Below are positions 27,921-36,569 of a stretch of 64,000 nt of DNA, piece by piece. The DNA comes from CAWEQW01 sp963811365 (GTDB taxonomy: Bacteria; Actinomycetota; Actinomycetes; Propionibacteriales; Nocardioidaceae). Position numbers and translations under genes: made by a program. The notes under the pieces were generated by a model that saw only the letters and a list, made by a program, of their open reading frames with translations, was not told the DNA's origin and ran no database searches. The stretch is from assembly GCA_963811365.1 (NCBI GenBank), contig CAWEQW010000014.1, positions 128,290 through 192,289 of the forward strand, given 5' to 3'. Position 1 is the first letter of the stretch. The number at the start of each line of letters is the position of its first letter.

Positions 27921-28964
27921 TCAGAGGGTCTCGGTCACCTTCTTCAGACCGCGAGGCGCGTCCGGGTTCCCACCGCGGGTGATGGCCAGGTGCAGCGCGA
28001 GCTGCTGCAGCGGCAGGATCTCGAGGACCGGGGACAGCTCTTCGGGAACGTCGGCGGGCAGCGTGATGCCGCGTGTCGACAGGGCCACCGCCTCCTTGGT
28101 GCCGACGGTGAGCACGTCCGCGCCGGACTCGGTGAGCCTCGGGAGGATCGCCTCGACCGCCCGGCCCCCCGGGCCGTTGCCCACGACCGCCAGCACGGGG
28201 ACCTGGGTGTCGACGATCGCGAGCGGCCCGTGCATCAGGTCGGCTCCGGAGAACGCCTGGGCCGACACGTACGACGTCTCCATGAGCTTGAGCGCCGCCT
28301 CGCGGGCCGAGGCGTAGGAGTAGCCGCGCGCCGTGGTGACGAGCCGCTGCGCGAAGCGGTAGCGCCGGGCCTCGTCGGCCACCTGGTCCTCGCACGCGAG
28401 GAGCTCGACGCCGAGGTCCGGCAGGGAGGCCGCCTCGTTGCGGGCGGCCCCGTGCACCCGGGTCAGCAGCAGGTACAGCGCGAGCATCTGGGCGGTGTAG
28501 GTCTTCGTGGCTGCCACCGCGCGCTCCGGCCCCGCCAGGACGTCGAGGTGCAGCTCGGCGGCCTCGGCCAGGGGTGAGCCGGCGTTGTTGGTCACCGCGA
28601 CGGTCAGCGCGCCCTGCGTCCGCGCGACCTCGAGCGAGCGCACCAGGTCGGGTGACCCGCCGGACTGGCTGACCCCGATCATCAGGACGTCGCGCAGGTC
28701 CGGCTTGGCGCCGTACGCCGTCATGGTGGACGGCGACACGAGTCCCGCCGGGAGCTGGAGGTTCACCTCCACGACGTACTTGGCGTAGAGGGCTGCATGG
28801 TCGGAGGTCCCGCGTGCCGCGAGCAGCACCATCCGGGGGCGGCGGCGCCGTACCTGCTCGGCCAGCGACTCGAACTGCCGGGAGGCGAGCAGCCGGCGCC
28901 AGACCTCCGGTTGCTCGCGGATCTCGGCCCGCATGAGCGCGCCTGGTGCATGCTCGTTGGTCAT
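27921..28964 (-). CDS. SIS-domain sugar isomerase/deaminase (NagB-II/GlmS-like)
   Basis: 347 residues with two SIS domains, as in the isomerase half of GlmS without the glutaminase. Motifs: ARGTSDHAALYAKYVVE, GVSQSGGSPDLVRSLEVAR, ATKTYTAQMLALYLL, and GRGYSYASAREAAL-like TARGYSYASAREAALKLME with the late Lys. It ends a permease-ROK kinase-SIS operon, so the likely job is deamination or isomerisation of an amino-sugar phosphate (for example GlcN-6-P to Fru-6-P). ATG 28964 is preferred over the upstream GTG 28997, which lies in a tandem repeat. Confidence 0.85.
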   Translation of the reverse strand: MTNEHAPGALMRAEIREQPEVWRRLLASRQFESLAEQVRRRRPRMVLLAARGTSDHAALYAKYVVEVNLQLPAGLVSPSTMTAYGAKPDLRDVLMIGVSQSGGSPDLVRSLEVARTQGALTVAVTNNAGSPLAEAAELHLDVLAGPERAVAATKTYTAQMLALYLLLTRVHGAARNEAASLPDLGVELLACEDQVADEARRYRFAQRLVTTARGYSYASAREAALKLMETSYVSAQAFSGADLMHGPLAIVDTQVPVLAVVGNGPGGRAVEAILPRLTESGADVLTVGTKEAVALSTRGITLPADVPEELSPVLEILPLQQLALHLAITRGGNPDAPRGLKKVTETL

Positions 28965-28987
28965 CTCAGCCCCTGTCACGGTCGGTC

Positions 28988-29029
28988 GGTCCGTCACGGT
29001 CGGTCCGTCACGGTCGGTCCGTCACGGTC
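28988..29029. repeat. Tandem 14-bp repeat at the ROK/SIS junction
   Basis: Three perfect copies of GGTCCGTCACGGTC (28988-29001, 29002-29015, 29016-29029), with a partial fourth copy before. The repeat covers the last codons and stop of the ROK kinase gene and the leader of the SIS gene, so copy-number change would alter the kinase C-terminus and gene spacing. Confidence 0.85.
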
Positions 29030-30027
29030 GCTGTGTCGCGGTCGGTGTCCGGTCCCCGGCCGCGGAGAGCAAAAAGCTCCGGCGGGCCGGGTAGCCCGGC
29101 CGTCTCGAAGGCCAGGAGGCAGGCGCCCGCCACTGGTGCATCGTGTCCGAAGTGCGCGAGGGTCAATCGCGGGGGGTACGGCACCAGGGCGCCCAGGGCG
29201 GCCTCGAGCCGCGGGAGGATCTGGCCGGCGGAGCGGAGCATGCCGCCCGAGACGGCGACGACCTCGGGGTCGAGCGCGACGGCCAGGTTCGCCACGGACC
29301 GCGCCGCGAGGTCGAGCGCGTCGCGACCCAGCGCCGCCAGCAGGGCCGGCTCGCCGACCAGCTGCGCCTCGTCGCCTCGCGCCATCGCGCTGAAGACCTC
29401 CTCGGCCCGGGTGTGGCGGCCGAGCAGCGCCGAGGCCGACGCCTGCAGGCCAGCGCCCGAGAAGCTCTCCTCCAACGGGGCCCGGCCGGCAGCGAACCCG
29501 TCGAGCGCTCCGCTCGAGGGGACCTGGTAGGCGATCTCGAGTGCTGCCCCGTGGGCTCCGCGCAGCAGTGCGCCGCCGACCACCGCTCCGGCGGAGATGC
29601 CCGTGCCGAGGTTGAGCAGGATGCCGTCCGAGACGTCGGCCAACGCTCCCCAGCGCGCCTCCGCGGCGGTTGCCGCCTTGGCGTCGTTGTCGGCGGCGAC
29701 CGCGTCGACGCGCAGGCCGGTCCGTAGCGTCCTGACGAGAGCGACCTGCTCCCAGCCGTCGTTGTTCGGAGCCAGCCTCACCGAGTCGGCCTCCACGACT
29801 CCGGGCGTGACGACGGCCAGTCCGCACACCTCGACGTCGTGCCGTGCGCGGACGTCCGAGAGCAGCCGGCCGGCGACCTCGACCAGCCGGGACAGGACGG
29901 CGGCTGCCCCGTCGTCCGGGCGGGTGCGGATCCGCTCCCGTGCCAGGAGGTGGCCGCTGTCGGTCACCGCGCACAGCGAGATCTTCGTCCCGCCGATGTC
30001 GATGCCGACGACGGCCGGGGTGGTCAC
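29008..30027 (-). CDS. ROK-family sugar kinase lacking the zinc motif
   Basis: 339 residues. It has the N-terminal ATP site VVGIDIGGTKISLCAVT, catalytic Asp in VAADNDAKAATAAEARWG, and the second phosphate motif LNLGTGISAGAVVGG. The usual ROK zinc signature CxCGxxGCxE and the preceding GEIGH are replaced by GAALEIAYQVPSSGALDG, so it belongs to a zinc-free branch. GTG 30027 overlaps the permease stop (GTGA). The role is phosphorylation of a sugar or amino sugar imported with the upstream permease. The extreme C-terminus is repeat-encoded. Confidence 0.85.
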   Translation of the reverse strand: MTTPAVVGIDIGGTKISLCAVTDSGHLLARERIRTRPDDGAAAVLSRLVEVAGRLLSDVRARHDVEVCGLAVVTPGVVEADSVRLAPNNDGWEQVALVRTLRTGLRVDAVAADNDAKAATAAEARWGALADVSDGILLNLGTGISAGAVVGGALLRGAHGAALEIAYQVPSSGALDGFAAGRAPLEESFSGAGLQASASALLGRHTRAEEVFSAMARGDEAQLVGEPALLAALGRDALDLAARSVANLAVALDPEVVAVSGGMLRSAGQILPRLEAALGALVPYPPRLTLAHFGHDAPVAGACLLAFETAGLPGPPELFALRGRGPDTDRDTATVTDRP

Positions 30028-31524
30028 CGGCGGGCCCCCACGTCGCCGGTCGCGGGCTCCCCGAGGTCCTCCTCGTCGACGTTGAGGAGCCGGTGGTCGG
30101 CGTGCAGGTACTGCTCCTCGACGTGCTTCGGACCGAACGGCCACTCCCTCTTGCGGCGTGCCCAGACCAGGAACGCCGCCGTGCCGACGACGACCCAGAG
30201 GATGGACAGCTCGATGGGGTGCAGACCCGGCGCGTTGGCGTCGGCGTACCCGTAGATGACGATCCAGCCGACCGCGGCGACGATGCCGGGCACCGGGTAC
30301 AGGAACATCCGGTACGGCCGGCGCAGGCCGGGCTGTCGACGGCGGAGCACGGTGAGCGCGAGGATCTGGGCCAGGGCCTGGACGAGCACCATCACGACGG
30401 TCAGCAGCTGGATGAGCACGGTCAGCGACGTGAGCTGGCCGAGCACGAACCCGATCGCGGTCACCACACCCATGGTGAGCAGGCCGACGGTGGGGAACTC
30501 CAGCCGCGGGTGCAGCCTGGCGAAGGACCGGAAGAACACCCCGTCGCGGGCCGCGTCGTACGGCACCCGCGAGCCGGCCAGAAGTCCGGCCAGCACGGAC
30601 GCGAACGCCGTGACCAGGATGAACACGGTGACGACCTTGGCCGCCGTCGTGCCGACGGTTCGCTCGAGCACCAGCGATGCCACGGACGTGTAGGCCTGCG
30701 AGTTCGTGTCGAGCATCTGGTGCCAGTCCACCACGCCGAGCACGCCCACCTGCATGGCCAGGTAGACCACCATCATCGCGACGATCGCGAACACGATCGA
30801 GCGCGGGATCGTGCGGCCGGGGCGCCGGATCTCCGCTCCGAGGTACGCCGTGGTGTTGTAGCCGAGGTAGTCGTAGACGCCGACCGTCAGGCCGCCGGCG
30901 AAGCCGACCCAGAAGCTGCTGCGCGTGACGTCGAAGGCGTGCGGCGGGAACGTGAACACCTGCGCGGCGTGGAAGTGCGTGAAGGAGGCGACGATGACCG
31001 CCAGCAGCGTGCCGATCATGATCAGCCACAGGATCTGGGCGAGCCTGCCGATCGAGTCGATCCGCCGCCACAGCAGCGCCACGATGACCACGATCGCGGC
31101 CAGCCCCACCACGTAGCTCTCCGCCGTGGTCATCGACGGCCAGAGGTACTTCAGGTACGACACGAAGCCGTAGACGCCGGTGGACATGATCAGCGGGATG
31201 AACAGGATCGCCGTCCACACGAACAGGAACGGCATCAGCCGGCCGGTGCGGTACTGGAAGGCCTCACGCAGGTAGACGTACGTGCCGCCCGGACCCGGGC
31301 ATCGCGGCGCCCAGCTCCGCCCACACGAGACCGTCGGCCAGGGCGAGCAGTGCCCCGAAGACCCACCCCATGATCGCCTGCGGGCCTCCGAACGTCACCA
31401 CCATCGCGGGGATGGTGATGAAGGGCCCGATCCCGCACATCTGCGACATGTTGATCGCAGTGGCCTGCGGGATGCGGATCCGGCGCCGCAGATGCGGCTG
31501 GTGTCGTTCCTGCGTCTGGCTCAT
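30024..31524 (-). CDS. APC-superfamily amino acid/amine permease (one frameshift)
   Basis: About 499 residues. N-terminal part: IRIPQATAINMSQMCGIGPF, VTFGGPQAIMGWVFGALL, GLVWAELGAAMPGSGG. One extra G near 31289 then shifts frame; the corrected sequence runs GTYVYLREAFQYRTGRLMPF and continues through eleven to twelve helices. APC permeases normally move amino acids or polyamines, and some accept amino sugars such as glucosamine. Being the first gene of a ROK/SIS operon makes an amino sugar plausible here. ATG 31524. Confidence 0.82.
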
Positions 31525-31680
31525 GACGGTCCCCGTCGACGATCGGTGAGCAGCGACGTACCCGCTCGTCGGTGATGTCACACGCCGACCGGGACGTCCG
31601 GCGCGGGCCCGCCATCTCGGGGCCGGATGCCATGCTTGCCTCGGCGGTCGAACAGGCCCCCGTCCCGAAGGAGTGAACCC

Positions 31681-32046
31681 GTGGACATGCGACTCGAGCT
31701 GGTCCCGTTGCGCTCGACCGACGTGGAGCGCAGCAAGGCCTTCTACGTCGACCAGGTGGGTTTCGACCTCGACCACGACGTCGAGCCGGGCAACGGCATG
31801 CGCATCGTGCAGCTGACTCCCCCGGGGTCGGCCTGCTCCGTCGTCGTGGGCGCGGGGATGGGTGACAACGACGCGGCCCCCGTCGTCGGCCTTCATCTGG
31901 TGGTGGACGACGTCGAGGAGGCCCGCCGCACACTCGTCGGCAACGGGATCGACGTCTCGGACGTCCACGACATGGGTGGAGTCCGCTACGCCTACTTCAG
32001 CGACCCCGACGGCAACTCCTGGGCGTTGCAGCAGATCTTCGGCTGA
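31681..32046 (+). CDS. VOC/glyoxalase-fold protein
   Basis: 121 residues, two beta-alpha-beta-beta-beta modules of the vicinal oxygen chelate fold: MRLELVPLRSTDVERSKAFY at the start, VVGLHLVVDDVEEAR and YAYFSDPDGNSWALQQI at the end. GTG 31681 with AAGGAG seven bases upstream. Metal-ligand His near HLVVDD and the late Glu is replaced by Gln, so catalysis is uncertain. It may confer resistance or act as a small binding protein. Confidence 0.88.
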   Translation: MDMRLELVPLRSTDVERSKAFYVDQVGFDLDHDVEPGNGMRIVQLTPPGSACSVVVGAGMGDNDAAPVVGLHLVVDDVEEARRTLVGNGIDVSDVHDMGGVRYAYFSDPDGNSWALQQIFG

Positions 32047-32197
32047 TCACTGCGCGGGGCACGGTGTGACCCGGGACGTCACGCCTCTTGGTCGAGACCG
32101 TCGTCGACTCCCAGGAGGTAGCAATGCCCGGTGCCGGCAAGCCGACCACGCCGGTGGCGGTTGTGATCGCCGTGGTGGTTGCGGGCGTGCGTACGGC

Positions 32198-33358
32198 TCA
32201 CGGCATGCCGGCGTCCGGTGCGCCGGGCGGCGCAGCGCCTGCACCCCGGGCTGCCGCTGCGCTGCGCTCGGTCCCGGCGACGGCGTCGCCTGATGGCGGC
32301 GGCAGCTCGTTCGGGTCGGTGTTCTCCAAGAGGACGACGGCCATGTCGTCGGTGAGCTCGCCGCTGGCGACGTGGCGGCGGACCGCGGCGACCACCTGTT
32401 CGAGGGCGCCGTCCAGCGGTTCGGTGCGGAGAAGTGGTGCCAGGGTGAGCGGGTCCAGGAACTCGGCTCGACGGTCGCGGGCCTCGCTGAGGCCGTCGGT
32501 GTAGAGCAGGAGCCTGTCTCCGACCGCCCACACGACGGTGGCCTCCTCCGCGCCGCCACCGAGCCCGAGGGGCCGGCCGGATGGCAGGTCCACGTAGGAG
32601 GACGTGCCGTCCGAGGCGGCGAGGACGGGGTGCGGGTGTCCACAGCTGAGGAGCGTGAGCGCGTCGCTCTCGCCCTCGATCTCGACCAGAACGGCGGTGA
32701 CGAACTCCTCCTCGTCGAAGAACCGGACCAGGTAGCTGTCCATGTCGGTCGCGACGGTCGCGAGGGTGGGCTGGGTGGCCGCGGACTGCCGGAAGGCACG
32801 GATCGTGCGGGCGGCCTGCTCCACTCCGCTCAGGCCCTTGCCGCGCACGTCTCCGACGAGAAGCCGCGTGCGGCTGCCGGCCTGGTAGCCGTCGTAGAGA
32901 TCCCCGCCGACCAGGGCGTCCTGTGCTGCCGACTGGTAGCGCGCCGCGATCCGCACGTTGCCGGCTCTCCCGGGCAGGATCGGGAGAATCGCCCGCTCGG
33001 CGGCCTCGGCGATCGCGGCGACTCGGATCAGGCTTCTCTCGCGGCGGACCCGGATGGCGGCGATCACCACGGCCGCCACACTGACCAGCACGACGTCGAC
33101 GATGCGGATCTTCTGCTGGCTGGTGGCCCAGGTGTCGGTCCACCAGCCGGAGGCGACGGTGAGGCCGACCGCCGCAACGCCCAACGCCGCGGTCGACGGG
33201 GCAGACAACGCCGTGCAGGCGATCAGGGGCGCCATGGCGAGCAACCCGGCAACGACGAGGTCAGGTCTGGCGAACACGATGTCGATGCTCAGGACGACCA
33301 TCAGCCACGCCACGGCGGCTACTGTGGTCCACCTGCGTGCCGCAGCCGCCGTCGCCAT
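32198..33358 (-). CDS. Membrane SpoIIE-type PP2C phosphatase
   Basis: 386 residues. The N-terminal quarter has three or four helices, followed by a short coiled region and a SpoIIE/PP2C domain with ARYQSAAQDALVGGDLYDGY, LLVGDVRGKGLSGVEQA, SCGHPHPVLA, LLLYTDGLSEARDRR and LTDDMAVVLLE. It should dephosphorylate an anti-anti-sigma factor and act in general stress control. GGAGG four bases before ATG 33358. The gene faces a broken dioxygenase gene across 9 bases. Confidence 0.9.
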   Translation of the reverse strand: MATAAAARRWTTVAAVAWLMVVLSIDIVFARPDLVVAGLLAMAPLIACTALSAPSTAALGVAAVGLTVASGWWTDTWATSQQKIRIVDVVLVSVAAVVIAAIRVRRERSLIRVAAIAEAAERAILPILPGRAGNVRIAARYQSAAQDALVGGDLYDGYQAGSRTRLLVGDVRGKGLSGVEQAARTIRAFRQSAATQPTLATVATDMDSYLVRFFDEEEFVTAVLVEIEGESDALTLLSCGHPHPVLAASDGTSSYVDLPSGRPLGLGGGAEEATVVWAVGDRLLLYTDGLSEARDRRAEFLDPLTLAPLLRTEPLDGALEQVVAAVRRHVASGELTDDMAVVLLENTDPNELPPPSGDAVAGTERSAAAARGAGAAPPGAPDAGMP

Positions 33359-33367
33359 CGAGCCTCC

Positions 33368-34230
33368 ATGACTCAGTCCCGTGCCTCTGAACCTACGGGA
33401 CCGGTCGACCTCGGGCCACAGGACCGTTGGCCGACGGCACCGGCCGCAGCACGGCGGGCTCGCAGGGCTGACCTTCCGGTGGGCCGCCCGGAGCCCCGGC
33501 GGCCGCAAGCTCCGGCTGACCGAGGACGAGCTGTACGCGGCGATCCGGTTCCTCGGCGACGCCGGACGCATGACCGATGACGACCGGCAGGAGCTCATCC
33601 TGCTCTCCGACGTGCTGGGTGCGTCCATGCAGACGATCACGGTCAGCGACCCAGCGTTCGGCAACTCCACCGAGGCCACCGTGCTCGGCCCGTTCCACGC
33701 CGAGCACGCTCCGGAGATCGAGGGCGGCGACATCTCGGGCGCTGCCTCCGGAATCCCGTGCTGGGTCGAAGGCGTCGTCACGGGCGTCGCGGGGGGCCCG
33801 GTCCCGCACCCGCGCATCGAGGTCTGGGAGGCGGACGACCAGGGCTGCTACGACGTGCAGTACGGAGACGACCGGGTGGCGGAGCGCGCCCACCTGCGCG
33901 CCGACGATGCAGGCAGGTATCGGTTCTGGGCCATGAAGCCCACGCCGTACCCGATCCCGGACGACGGACCGGTCGGGGCGCTCCCCGGTGCGCGCCGCGC
34001 ACCTGCACTTCCTGGTCACCGCGCCCGGATACCGTCGCCTCGTCACGCACATCTTCGTCGAGGGAGACGAGCAGCTGGTGCTGGGAGACTCGGTCTTCGG
34101 TGTCAGGGACTCGCTGGTCAAGACGTTCGAGGACCAGGCGGCCGGGACGCCCACGCCGGACGGGCGCGATCTGGGTGGACAGCCCTGGACTCGCACCCGG
34201 TTCGACATCGTGCTCGCGCCGGAGCGGTGA
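33368..34230 (+). pseudogene. Intradiol ring-cleavage dioxygenase (hydroxyquinol type), damaged
   Basis: The central part is a hydroxyquinol/catechol 1,2-dioxygenase: RLTEDELYAAIRFLGDAGRM, FGNSTEATVLGPFHAEHAPE, the first iron Tyr in GCYDVQY and the second in GRYRFWAMKPTPYPIPDDGP. Near 33990 about 20 bases seem lost and the frame changes; the two iron His then follow in SPVRAAHLHFLVTAPGYRR. The usual N-terminal helices, about 50 residues, are also not recognisable between 33368 and 33500. Two lesions in one gene suggest real decay. If functional it would open the ring of hydroxyquinol. Confidence 0.75.
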
Positions 34231-34243
34231 GGCGCGGGTCCGG

Positions 34244-35926
34244 TCAGCGCGGGTCCGGTCGGCGCGGATCCGCGCAGTCGGGCCGGCACAGCCGCAGGCC
34301 GATCGCGTCGAGCAGCACGGTACGGATCCTCCGGAGGTCGGCGGAGACGTAGGTGGCACCTCCGGTCACGTCGCTGATCGCGCGCAGCGACGCGGCGTCG
34401 CCGTCCGGGCCGTAGGCGACCGCGATCACCGGGACCGGCCGGGCCGGGTCGTCCTCGCGGCGCAGCCGGTCCAGCAGCCCGGACAGCCCGATGCCGTGCG
34501 GGTCCTGGTCGGCGCCGTCGGTGAGCACGACCACCGCGTTGGCGCGGGTCGGGTCGTAGCCGGCACGCACCCTGCGCACCGCCGCCAGCACCGTGTCGTA
34601 CAGGCCCGTGGAGCCGTCCGGAACAGGCCGCATGGCGGCCAGGCCGGCGGCGAGCCGCGCCTGCTGACCCCGGTTCAGCGCACCGACCCGGACCAGCTCG
34701 CGGTAGTCGGTGCGGGGGGTGAGGTCGGTGGAGAACTCCCACAGGCCGATCCGAGAGCCCCGGGGCAGGAGCCCCAGCCCCGCAGCCGCGGCGCGCACGG
34801 TCAGAGCGAGGCGGGTGCGGCCGGTGCCCGGCACCGGGTCGGCCATCGAGCCGGAGACGTCGACGACGGCCAAGATCCGCGAGCCGCGGTCGAGGGTCGC
34901 GATCATGGAACGCGCGGTGTCCACGTCGTCGACGGACGGGGTCGCGACGCCGGCGACCCGCGCAGCGTCGATGCCGGAGACGGCGCGCAGTGCCGCGCCG
35001 GCCCGCCCGGAGGCGTCCCGGAACCCGCGGGCGGCGAGCAGGTGCCGCGCGTCGGGGCCGCGCAGCGCTGCGAGCAGACCGGCCGCGTCGAGGGTGATGT
35101 CGGGCGCACCGCCGGTCACGACGTACGGGTAGTCCAGGGAGGTGCCGGGGGCCGAGGAGTACACCGCGACGACCGGCCGGGTCGACGTGGCGTCGTGGGC
35201 CCAGACCACCTGCTCGGCCACCGGCACCGCCATCCGGCCGCGGGCGAGTCGGGCCGCCGTCGCTGGACGGGTCCCAGTGGTGGCGCTGCGCATCAGGCCG
35301 GCCAGGTCACTGCGGCCGGCGCGCGAGCGGTCGGCGGCGTGCTCGAGGCCGAGCAGCGCGGCGACGGCCGGGGCCGAGCGCGCCGGGTCCGGCCAGCCGG
35401 TCCGGACCGGGCGGGCGGTGGCGCCGGTGCCGAGCACGTCGGACAGATCGACCGACCGGTGGTCGGCCGCCAGGACCGCCGCCGTGCCGGGCGGCACAGC
35501 GAGGACCACCGGGGACGTGGCGACGGGGCCCGCCTCGCTGGCGAACGGTACGCCGGCCGTCTCGGCCTCGCGGACCCATACCGAGGAGTCGGGCACCCAC
35601 ACGTCGAAGGTGCGCCGGTCCCGCCGGTCGTGTCGCAGCGCGTCCAGCACCTCGGCCGCGGGGCGGGCCTGCACGTCAGCGCGCCAGCACTGGCCGTCCG
35701 CGGCGCTGCGCGCGGTCCGCGCCACCACGGGGGCGAGCTCGGGGGTCACCGCCACCCGGAGCACCCGAGCTCCACCCGGGCACCCATCGGACAGCCGTGA
35801 CCGCAGCGCGGCCAACCCCCCGATGCCGGCCACGACCAGCGAGCCGACGACGGCGGCCGCGACCCCCAGCGCTCCCCTCTCGCCCCACGCAGAACGGCGA
35901 CTGACCTTGCTCGCATGGCGACCCAT
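34244..35926 (-). CDS. Membrane-anchored protein with substrate-binding-like and VWA domains
   Basis: 560 residues. One N-terminal helix (GVAAAVVGSLVVAGIGGLAAL) is followed by a periplasmic-binding-protein-like domain (LRVAVTPELAPVVARTA, FDVWVPDSSVWVREAE) and a C-terminal von Willebrand factor A domain with a complete metal site: DVSGSM, a central Thr/Ser loop and VVLTDGADQ. It is likely exported and may scaffold surface assembly or sense a ligand. It is the last gene before the biosynthetic block but reads as a common actinobacterial gene, so I leave it outside. Confidence 0.82.
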   Translation of the reverse strand: MGRHASKVSRRSAWGERGALGVAAAVVGSLVVAGIGGLAALRSRLSDGCPGGARVLRVAVTPELAPVVARTARSAADGQCWRADVQARPAAEVLDALRHDRRDRRTFDVWVPDSSVWVREAETAGVPFASEAGPVATSPVVLAVPPGTAAVLAADHRSVDLSDVLGTGATARPVRTGWPDPARSAPAVAALLGLEHAADRSRAGRSDLAGLMRSATTGTRPATAARLARGRMAVPVAEQVVWAHDATSTRPVVAVYSSAPGTSLDYPYVVTGGAPDITLDAAGLLAALRGPDARHLLAARGFRDASGRAGAALRAVSGIDAARVAGVATPSVDDVDTARSMIATLDRGSRILAVVDVSGSMADPVPGTGRTRLALTVRAAAAGLGLLPRGSRIGLWEFSTDLTPRTDYRELVRVGALNRGQQARLAAGLAAMRPVPDGSTGLYDTVLAAVRRVRAGYDPTRANAVVVLTDGADQDPHGIGLSGLLDRLRREDDPARPVPVIAVAYGPDGDAASLRAISDVTGGATYVSADLRRIRTVLLDAIGLRLCRPDCADPRRPDPR

Positions 35927-35974
35927 GCACACAGGAGGCCGGGCAGGGCTGCCGTGATACCCGGAGCGGCCGGG

Positions 35975-36277
35975 TCAGTCGGGGAACAGCAGATGCATGC
36001 CCGAGATGGCCTCGGGCCCGTAGCCGACCGAGCCGACCGGCACCGCGCCGCCGATCGCCTCGACGACCGACGCGGTCCACACCGGGCCGAAGCCGCCGCA
36101 CAGCTCGATCAGCTGCACCCCGTCGGCGACCATCTCGCGCGCGACCGGCAATGCCTGGGCCGGCTCGCTCACGCCCACCATCAGGGCGGTGAACGTGTCC
36201 GAGGCGATCTCCGTGCGGTGCACGGCCGGGTCGAGACCAGACCCCGTGACGACGAACCCGAACCGCTCAAGCGACAT
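35975..36277 (-). CDS. Small DUF6506-like protein, end of cluster operon 1
   Basis: 100 residues with the pattern of a small alpha/beta family: GFVVTGSGLDPAVHRTEIAS, VGVSEPAQALPVAREMVADG and the conserved ELCGGFGPVW. I recall this ELCGGFG pattern from DUF6506 proteins, whose function is unknown. It overlaps the carrier protein gene by 11 bases and closes the operon. It could act on a carrier-bound intermediate or be a regulator; the single Cys in CGGFG is a candidate functional residue. Confidence 0.65.
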   Translation of the reverse strand: MSLERFGFVVTGSGLDPAVHRTEIASDTFTALMVGVSEPAQALPVAREMVADGVQLIELCGGFGPVWTASVVEAIGGAVPVGSVGYGPEAISGMHLLFPD

Positions 36278-36569
36278 CGCTCGACTCCTCCGCGTCCGGC
36301 AGCCGGCAGTCCAGCACGACCTCGGCCAGCTCGTCCAGGGTGATGCCCGGCGGCACGTCGCCGGGGTCCACCACGACGCCGAGCTCGTCCTCCACCTCCG
36401 CGACCAGGGTCGCTGCCACCAGCGAGTCGACGCCGTAGTCCCACAGGGGGACGTCGCGGCGCACCGACGCCGGGTCGGCCGACACGACCTCGGCGAGCAC
36501 CCCCGCCAGCCAGGCGGCGACGTCCTCGTGGGCGCGGCCAGACGACCGCATCCGGACCGGGTCAGCCAT
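36267..36569 (-). CDS. Acyl carrier protein 1
   Basis: 100 residues with the phosphopantetheine site YGVDSLVAATLVAEVEDELG (Ser in DSL). Acidic helix 2 and LDELAEVVL at helix 4 complete the fold. It overlaps the fatty-acyl-AMP ligase gene by 8 bases, so it is the natural acceptor of that enzyme's acyl group. The phosphopantetheinyl transferase at 46902 likely activates it. Confidence 0.9.
   Translation of the reverse strand: MADPVRMRSSGRAHEDVAAWLAGVLAEVVSADPASVRRDVPLWDYGVDSLVAATLVAEVEDELGVVVDPGDVPPGITLDELAEVVLDCRLPDAEESSDVA

Noticed and set aside
32124..32504. Plus-strand frame with AGGAGG and ATG, start MPGAGKPTTPVAVVIAVVVAG
   Set aside because: The ribosome binding site and hydrophobic start are tempting, but the rest is antisense to the SpoIIE phosphatase and looks like shadow sequence. 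At most it is the stump of a truncated gene.
35955..35974. A third cluster operator (TGATAC at 35955)
   Set aside because: Only one half-site is present. At the expected 14-base spacing the sequence is TCAGTC rather than GTATCA.
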